From the NCBI GenBank assembly GCA_002292165.1, contig DBBK01000273.1, positions 1 to 16,506 of the forward strand: a stretch of DNA of 16,506 nt, read 5' to 3'. The stretch is from Brevundimonas sp. UBA986 (GTDB lineage: Bacteria > Pseudomonadota > Alphaproteobacteria > Caulobacterales > Caulobacteraceae). Shown here one piece after another: positions 12,817-16,506 of this stretch (its first letter is position 1; each line of letters begins with the position of its first letter). The notes beneath the pieces were generated by a model. That model worked only from the letters and a program-made list of their open reading frames with translations, ran no database searches and had not been told where the DNA came from. Position numbers and translations under genes: made by a program.

Positions 12817-13497
12817 TCAAGCTCCCATAGAGCGCGCCAATGGAAGCTCGAATGACTTGGCTTCGGGTGAGATCAGGTCATGCAGCGCCTTCTCAAACGC
12901 CCCCCAGTGCGTAGGGTCGTCGGCATCCAGATAGCCTCGGATCATTGAGACCAGATCATCATGGGTCTTCGGGCCGGGAGCGGGATGGTCAAAGAGGACC
13001 GACAGGATGCGGGGAACAAGGCCGCGAGCGCAGCCCTGAGCGAGTGCGTTCCCGCCATCAACCCACGGCGGAACGTTGCCCTCCTCGGCGTTCTGAGCGG
13101 CCCACGTCATCGCCTCATAGACGAGCTTGGCCACCGCTTCGGTGCGCCCCGCAACTTCACCTTCTGCCGCTACGGGGTGGGAGGCGATGATGTCGAGGAT
13201 TTCGCCACCCGCCTCGCAGGCCTCTTCATTCGACAGGCCATACGAGTCTACGAAATGCTCCCAAAGCGCATTCGGCAGAGGTGCGCGCCAGTCGATTTCA
13301 GCCGGAGCGGCGGGCTCGTCCGTCTGCTCGGTGGGGATTTCCGCTTTTTCTGCGGAAATGGACCCTAATCCCCCCTCCCCATCCTTAAGGGGGCGAGAGA
13401 CCGAGCAGTCGCACGGACCATTCGGGTAGGCAGGCTCGTTGTGCAAGGCGCAGTCGCTGTCGTGCAGGACTTGGTTGGGTTCAGGTTGGGCGGTCAT
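12817..13497 (-). CDS. Mosaic phage hypothetical protein, 226 residues
   Basis: No catalytic family recognised. The N-terminus holds a His/Cys cluster (HDSDCALHNEPAYPNGPCDCS, with CDC at about 29-31) that could bind metal. Then comes RPLKDGEGGLGSISAEKAEIPTEQ in residues about 35-59, homologous to the start of the 14668-15264 protein and underlain by two inverted repeats. The rest is helical: NALWEHFVDSYGLSNEEA, an HPVAAEGE linker, a TEAVAKLVYEAMTWAAQNAEEG helix pair and a C-terminal HWGAFEKALHDLISPEA. It overlaps the upstream methyltransferase by four bases. A soluble accessory protein built from shared N-terminal modules and a unique C-terminal part. Confidence 0.65.
   Translation of the reverse strand: MTAQPEPNQVLHDSDCALHNEPAYPNGPCDCSVSRPLKDGEGGLGSISAEKAEIPTEQTDEPAAPAEIDWRAPLPNALWEHFVDSYGLSNEEACEAGGEILDIIASHPVAAEGEVAGRTEAVAKLVYEAMTWAAQNAEEGNVPPWVDGGNALAQGCARGLVPRILSVLFDHPAPGPKTHDDLVSMIRGYLDADDPTHWGAFEKALHDLISPEAKSFELPLARSMGA
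13321..13401 (-). repeat. Composite palindromic coding module in the 226-residue protein
   Basis: Two inverted repeats lie next to each other inside the coding sequence. A perfect 8-bp stem with a 7-base loop (ATTTCCGC at 13337-13344, GCGGAAAT at 13352-13359) follows the box CGTCTGCTCGGTGGGG (13321-13336). A CCCCCT...AGGGGG type palindrome covers about 13370-13393. The module aligns with 15187-15262 in another gene and encodes RPLKDGEGGL and PTEQ. Confidence 0.55.
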
Positions 13498-13991
13498 TGC
13501 GAGGTGTCCTTTTCAGGTGTGGCCAGGATCCCGAGACCAGCCGCAGCGGCTCGATGGAGGGCAGCGACGGCAGACGGACCGGACGCCCACAGGCATGTTC
13601 CAGTTCCAGGGCTCTCACCCCGCGTGCCGTCCGGGCGAACGAACTTGATCTTCGGCGTGAACATCACGAGGTCGGCGCGCTTCCACGCTTCCCGAAACCA
13701 CGGCGCCGAAGTGCGGTCTGGCGTCAGGGCAATACCCCGGCCATGGTCGAAGAACTTCTTCAGCCACGCCCGCTTGTTGGACTGATTGCCGAAAGGCATG
13801 TTCATCCAGATGAAGCCGGTCCACTTGCGGGAGAGGCTGTCCTTGCTGATGAAACGCAGGGCCGGAACACAGACGTGGGTCCGGTCCTCAGGGGCCGCCA
13901 CGTCCTCGTCAAAGCCGACGCCAAGCGCATCGAACACGTAGGCCGGGGTGTACCACTCGTTGCTTTCGCCAGCGGCTTCATAGGCGGCCAT
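13494..13991 (-). CDS. Phage DNA N6-adenine methyltransferase (Dam family)
   Basis: A 165-residue protein with the layout of the phage Dam family (PF05869 type). SNEWYTPAYVFDAL (10-23) stands at the AdoMet site with an acidic pair (FDED, 27-30). FIWMNMPFG (60-68) holds catalytic motif IV as Asn64-Met-Pro-Phe67 instead of the usual NPPY. KKFFDHGRGIALTPDRTSAPWFREAW (78-103) and VMFTPKIKFVRPDG follow. These enzymes methylate adenine in phage DNA and usually protect it or change gene timing. No restriction endonuclease partner is beside it, so it is an orphan. The M in NMPF is a variant seen by eye among NxPF relatives; activity is likely but not certain. Overlaps by one base upstream and four downstream. 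Confidence 0.85.
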   Translation of the reverse strand: MAAYEAAGESNEWYTPAYVFDALGVGFDEDVAAPEDRTHVCVPALRFISKDSLSRKWTGFIWMNMPFGNQSNKRAWLKKFFDHGRGIALTPDRTSAPWFREAWKRADLVMFTPKIKFVRPDGTRGESPGTGTCLWASGPSAVAALHRAAAAGLGILATPEKDTSQ

Positions 13992-14359
13992 CAGAACAAT
14001 TCCATCTGTTTGGGTTGCTCACCGCTCTCAGCCTCAAGGGCTCGGCGGGAGGCGTTGGCGGGTTCCAGGGTCGTCAGCCATGCGAAGTGCGGCGCCATTT
14101 CGCGTTCACGGCCCGCCCACTTCTCGCGGGCATGGGCGATAGCGCCGGCCAAAGCCGCGTCCCGATCGGTGAAAGTGGGCGTGTGGTCTTCCAGAAAGCC
14201 GGGGTCGCCGAAGCTGCCCCACATGTCGCCGCTACGCTGCTGGTGGTTCACGCGATGGACCCAGCGCCCCGCGTCATGACCGAGAAGGATCTCCACCAGC
14301 AGGCCGCGCGTGTCCCGCAGCTCCAGCCTTTCAGACAAGGCGACGCGGACGAGGCCCAT
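13991..14359 (-). CDS. Hypothetical protein ending in a clamp-binding-like peptide
   Basis: A 122-residue protein, family not recognised. The N-terminal part (VRVALSERLELRDTRGLLVEILLG) is strand-helix. The centre is polar and aromatic (HRVNHQQRSGDMWGSFGDPGF). A helix (DRDAALAGAIAHAREKWAGRE) precedes the end, whose last residues are EQPKQMELF. QMELF fits the QxxLF/QL(S/D)LF form by which many DNA polymerases and repair proteins bind the beta sliding clamp, here at the free C-terminus where such peptides often sit. It starts directly before the methyltransferase (TGATG, one-base overlap), so a link to replication or clamp-coupled methylation is conceivable. That link is inference. Confidence 0.65.
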   Translation of the reverse strand: MGLVRVALSERLELRDTRGLLVEILLGHDAGRWVHRVNHQQRSGDMWGSFGDPGFLEDHTPTFTDRDAALAGAIAHAREKWAGREREMAPHFAWLTTLEPANASRRALEAESGEQPKQMELF

Positions 14360-14671
14360 CTACGCCCCCTCTCCAGTAGCCCGGAGGATGGCGGAACGGG
14401 CCATCTCGCATTCGCTGGGGTATTGGTCGGAGAAAGTCGTCATCTCCGCGACCGCCGACAGGGCCTGAAGCGCCTCAAGAAGTTCAGGAGCGGCAGCGTA
14501 TAGGGTGGCGTTGGCCAAGGCCTCTTCGTCGCCCTCCCAAGCTCCCTCGATCCAAGCGCCGACCAACTTGACTGGCTCCTGATAGCCGTTCTTGTTCTCG
14601 CGGCAGATAGACCCTCTCTCGTTCACCGCGAGAGGACCCGGCGTGTAAGCCGTATGCTTTCCATCACTCAT
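14360..14671 (-). CDS. Phage hypothetical protein with TPGPL and AAAPELLEAL motifs
   Basis: A 103-residue protein. YTPGPLAVNERGSICRENKN near the start and LANATLYAAAPELLEALQAL (about 51-71) are the two signatures of a very common phage accessory family (HTPGPW ... EANARLIAAAPELLEAL). A short beta domain precedes an Ala/Leu helix. No function has been assigned to this family that I can name. The C-terminal helix (CEMARSAILRATGEG) follows. Its ATG overlaps the stop of the upstream gene by four bases (ATGA), and its TAG directly abuts the next ATG. Confidence 0.75.
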   Translation of the reverse strand: MSDGKHTAYTPGPLAVNERGSICRENKNGYQEPVKLVGAWIEGAWEGDEEALANATLYAAAPELLEALQALSAVAEMTTFSDQYPSECEMARSAILRATGEGA

Positions 14672-15264
14672 TGGGGTTGGTCCGGGGAAGGGGTTGAGTA
14701 GGAGACTTCCGACCTTCGGTCGTCCGTACCGCAGGTGCTTGCAGTGGCTTCCTGAACTGCTTTCAGGATCGCGACGCAGAGGGCGAGCGATGGCGTCTGA
14801 CCCGATCCTGAGACGTACGGATTTGCCTCAAGGTCGCCGATGCAAGCGGGGTCCACGACCATCCACGACCATCGCCCCGCAACGCTGCCGTCTGCGCTGT
14901 AGGGCCGCAGACCGAGCCGCTCTGCCAGTGCCAAACACCGATCCATGCTGGTGGTGAACTCGAAGCCTTCGACGGCATTGGTCACGAAGCAGTCGGTCAG
15001 GGGGTCGCTCCAGACCCAATCAAGATGTTTGGCGTCCGCGCAGCACGTGCCGTGATAGTCGTCCCAGCACGCCACTCCGATGTGGCGACGGTCCCAATGG
15101 TAAAACAGTGCCATGATGCTAGCATCCAAGGCGCGAGACCCAGCGGTTGCCGACTCCAGCCCCTTGATCAGGGCGGAAACGTCACCCGTCTGCGCGGTGG
15201 GTACGACAGCCTCTTGGCTGGAGTGAACCAAAGACCCCTCCCCCGTCTCTAAGGGGCGGGTCAT
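14668..15264 (-). CDS. Phage hypothetical protein with shared N-terminal module and repeat-encoded tail
   Basis: A 198-residue protein. The core (about 38-165) follows a familiar phage plan: GSRALDASI at the start, FTTSMDRCLALAERLG in the middle and TPSLALCVAILKAVQEAT at the end, with aromatic beta segments between (RWSWMVVDP). The core is flanked by modules seen elsewhere in the window: an N-terminal RPLETGEGSLVHSSQEAVVPTAQTGDVS that matches the 12817-13497 protein, and a C-terminal STCGTDDRRSE encoded by palindromic repeat copy C. Function is unknown. The ATG overlaps the upstream stop by four bases. Confidence 0.7.
   Translation of the reverse strand: MTRPLETGEGSLVHSSQEAVVPTAQTGDVSALIKGLESATAGSRALDASIMALFYHWDRRHIGVACWDDYHGTCCADAKHLDWVWSDPLTDCFVTNAVEGFEFTTSMDRCLALAERLGLRPYSADGSVAGRWSWMVVDPACIGDLEANPYVSGSGQTPSLALCVAILKAVQEATASTCGTDDRRSEVSYSTPSPDQPQ
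14701..14742 (+). repeat. Palindromic coding repeat, copy C
   Basis: GGAGACTT, then the perfect 5-bp hairpin CGACC-TTC-GGTCG (14710-14722), TCCG and TACCGCAGGTGCTTGC. Outside the stem it is nearly identical to copy B. In the minus-strand gene it encodes STCGTDDRRSE near the C-terminus. Confidence 0.75.
15187..15262 (-). repeat. Composite palindromic coding module in the 198-residue protein
   Basis: The box CGTCTGCGCGGTGGGTACGA (15187-15206) is followed by a 4-bp hairpin AGCC-TCTT-GGCT (15208-15219). About 14 bases further is a palindromic stretch with GACCC and GGGTC ends (15233-15262). It has the same order as 13321-13401. It encodes the N-terminus RPLETGEGSL through PTAQ. Confidence 0.5.
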
Positions 15265-15599
15265 TGGGTGGGGCTTTCGACAGCATCGCGATCCGGCTCA
15301 TAGACCGGCTTCCACCCGCCGCCATTCCAGCGGACAGCCCGACGATCAGCATGCCCGGACTTGACCACGACGTACTCGGTCGTCAGCTCCAGATCGGTCA
15401 GATTGTGGTAGAGGCTGGCCATCGCCTCCGAAAGCGTGGGGCCGTAGCCGCAGACACCCTTGAGGACGCTGCCGCTCTTGATCTGGGCGTTCAGGCTCAA
15501 CCCCATGGTATGGCCGTCGGTGCAGAGGAAAGCTCGCCAATCCCCGGCGTCGAGAGCATCCAGACGTTGAGCGATCAGGATTTCAGTCAGTTCGGTCAT
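15261..15599 (-). CDS. Phage hypothetical protein, 112 residues
   Basis: Function not recognised. The start MTELTEILIAQRLDALDAG is helical. The body GDWRAFLCTDGHTMGLSLN...GYGPTLSEAMASLYHNL suggests a compact mixed fold in which a strand pair precedes a helix. The pattern GYGPTxxEAMxxL resembles the ordinary phage wording G.G.T..EA...L seen in short single-strand-binding-like or antirepressor-like accessory proteins, but this is too weak to name. The C-terminal part (VRWNGGGWKPVYEPDRDAV) is polar. It abuts the upstream gene (TGA directly before its ATG) and overlaps the next by ATGA. Confidence 0.65.
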   Translation of the reverse strand: MTELTEILIAQRLDALDAGDWRAFLCTDGHTMGLSLNAQIKSGSVLKGVCGYGPTLSEAMASLYHNLTDLELTTEYVVVKSGHADRRAVRWNGGGWKPVYEPDRDAVESPTQ

Positions 15600-16028
15600 T
15601 CACTTCTCTCCCCGGTATTCAGCGGCGCGGCGCTGTTTGGCGTTCGGGCGCTTGCCGAACTTGACGGAGCCCTTCGGGGGCCATGCGTTCGGGCGGTTCA
15701 CGATCAGGCCGTGCCCGCGCTTCTCCCGGCGAGCGTACTGGCCGGTCTCGCCGCCTTGGGCTCGGGCCTTGGCGATCTGAGCCAGGTCCGCCCGCGTCTT
15801 CTCCATCGCGCAGGGCTTGCGGAGGAGGCCCCGGTTTTCGAGGACGTCGCGCTCGCCTTCGTGGCCCTCAGCGCTCAGCTTGCGGGGCAGGTCGTGTTCG
15901 TCGATCACCTGCTCCACGACGGGATCAAGGGGCTCCCCACAGCCACAGCCGCAAAGGATCAGCCCGGTGGACTGGCGCTGGCACAGGAGGATCAGTTGGG
16001 TGCGGGTGAGCTTGGGGCGTTCGGTCAT
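15600..16028 (-). CDS. HNH-endonuclease-like protein, possibly lacking the last metal histidine
   Basis: A 142-residue protein. LCGCGCGEPLDP (25-36) brings Cys26, Cys28 and Cys30. VIDEHDLPRKL (41-51) fits the first HNH strand with Glu44-His45. ENRGLLRKPCAMEKTRADLAQIAKAR (64-89) fits the second half, where phage HNH proteins usually read CHxEKTxxDxxxIAKAKR. Here the residue after Cys73 is Ala, so the third-position His may be missing. A basic tail (REKRGHG and RPNAKQRRAA) suggests nucleic-acid contact. HNH proteins of phages nick or cut DNA in packaging, homing or recombination. Its place next to NinB supports a recombination or Holliday-junction context. Family assignment is by motif reading only. 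Confidence 0.6.
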   Translation of the reverse strand: MTERPKLTRTQLILLCQRQSTGLILCGCGCGEPLDPVVEQVIDEHDLPRKLSAEGHEGERDVLENRGLLRKPCAMEKTRADLAQIAKARAQGGETGQYARREKRGHGLIVNRPNAWPPKGSVKFGKRPNAKQRRAAEYRGEK

Positions 16029-16438
16029 GCCGCAGCCCTCTCGACGCCGTCGAAGTGCTCGATGGTCAGGCCTTCATGGGCGCACCACGCCAGCATGAAC
16101 TCGATCAGATCCGACATTTCGGCGACGGTCAGCTTCGAGGACCGGTGTCCGAACGGGAACAGGCCCTGCCCGTCCAGCGTCGGCAGCATCACCAGCTCGG
16201 CGCCCAGAGCCTGCATGAAGACGGCCTTCCACAGGACGCCGGACATCTTCACCCCGTTGTGTTCGGGGCGCTGGCGAAGGACCTGGGTGAGGATCGACCA
16301 CATGGCGGCGTTCTGGTCGCCAGTGCGGTTCTTCTGCTTGAACTCGACGACCGTGCCTTCAGGGGCGTTGTGGACCCAGTTCAAGGCGCGCTGGCGGTCC
16401 CGGCCGGTGCGGATGATGATGCAGGGGTTCGAGGCCAT
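16025..16438 (-). CDS. ninB: NinB-type phage recombination protein
   Basis: A 137-residue protein with the full NinB signature: KNRTGDQNAAMWSIL (36-50), VLWKAVFMQALGAELVMLPTLDGQG (68-92) and FGHRSSKLTVAEMSDLIEF (96-114), ending in AHEGLTIEHF. Length matches lambda NinB (Orf), a single-strand-DNA and SSB-interacting mediator of phage recombination that replaces RecFOR. It is probably expressed with the HNH-like gene, which it overlaps by ATGA. It overlaps the preceding gene by one base. Confidence 0.9.
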   Translation of the reverse strand: MASNPCIIIRTGRDRQRALNWVHNAPEGTVVEFKQKNRTGDQNAAMWSILTQVLRQRPEHNGVKMSGVLWKAVFMQALGAELVMLPTLDGQGLFPFGHRSSKLTVAEMSDLIEFMLAWCAHEGLTIEHFDGVERAAA

Positions 16439-16506
16439 CAGTAGCGCTCGTCCCGGAAGGCGACGCCCTTGGCGGCACGACGGTTCGTGCGGGCGTCAGC
16501 GTCGGC
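16438..16506 (-). CDS. C-terminal fragment of an unidentified phage protein (partial)
   Basis: The last 22 codons of a gene that begins beyond the right edge; its TGA overlaps the NinB ATG by one base. The visible residues are basic and Ala-rich (DARTNRRAAKGVAFRDERY). No family can be named from so short a piece. Position before ninB suggests a recombination or replication gene. Confidence 0.55.
   Translation of the reverse strand, partial: ADADARTNRRAAKGVAFRDERY

Larger units (their letters stand above)
7527..16506. mobile_element. Prophage or phage-like integrative element, left end (right end outside window)
   Basis: From the tRNA-Lys onward the content changes abruptly: a tyrosine recombinase at the edge, then about 22 short, mostly overlapping minus-strand genes including NinB, a Dam-type methyltransferase, an HNH-like protein and Ea22-like and other phage hypothetical proteins, with one divergent ribbon-helix-helix regulator. 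No structural, packaging or lysis genes are in view, so it may be a complete prophage, a remnant or a phage satellite. The left boundary is set by the tRNA. No second attachment site can be seen. Confidence 0.85.

Overview
The window is high-GC DNA from an alphaproteobacterium. The UvrA tail, the polysaccharide genes and the codon use suggest Caulobacterales, perhaps Brevundimonas or a relative; the genus is inference. It splits into a chromosomal part (1 to about 7526) and an integrated phage-like element (about 7527 to the right edge, where it continues).

Chromosomal part. It opens with the last 62 codons of uvrA. Three consecutive small exported proteins follow (308-784, 837-1295, 1292-1825). 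They look like diverged tandem paralogs: one probably membrane-anchored, one secreted and one lipoprotein, all with the same two-cysteine pattern. A 55-residue single-pass membrane protein (1831-1998, minus strand) faces them. Next is a 1154-residue membrane protein that joins a GH18 hydrolase-like domain, a CE4 (NodB) polysaccharide deacetylase and a processive GT2 synthase in one chain (2184-5648). Downstream is a Tat-exported pectate lyase of the PL10 type (5760-7370), with a small palindrome in its putative promoter. The theme is envelope and polysaccharide handling. tRNA-Lys(UUU) lies at 7450-7526 on the minus strand.

Phage-like element. A tyrosine recombinase gene ends 28 bp upstream of the 5' end of the tRNA gene, on the same strand. 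It is the last gene of a tightly overlapping leftward operon (11046 to 7555) of small accessory proteins. That operon starts at a promoter whose -35/-10 spacer is filled by one copy of a direct repeat. Further copies continue into a divergent ribbon-helix-helix regulator gene (11132-11335), which probably represses both directions and so controls the integrase. A second leftward gene train (16506 to 11346) carries NinB, an HNH-like protein, an orphan Dam-type adenine methyltransferase, a protein ending in a clamp-binding-like peptide, and many short phage hypothetical proteins.

Most notable signal. Several otherwise unrelated accessory proteins share short coding boxes that sit next to small palindromes. 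One is a hairpin element with a conserved flank, present three times in one orientation and once inverted, always translated in frame. The other is an N-terminal linker module shared by three or four proteins. The stems differ in sequence but keep their pairing, which points to structured elements acting as joints between protein modules or as RNA signals in the phage transcripts. No CRISPR array, rRNA or transposase was seen.
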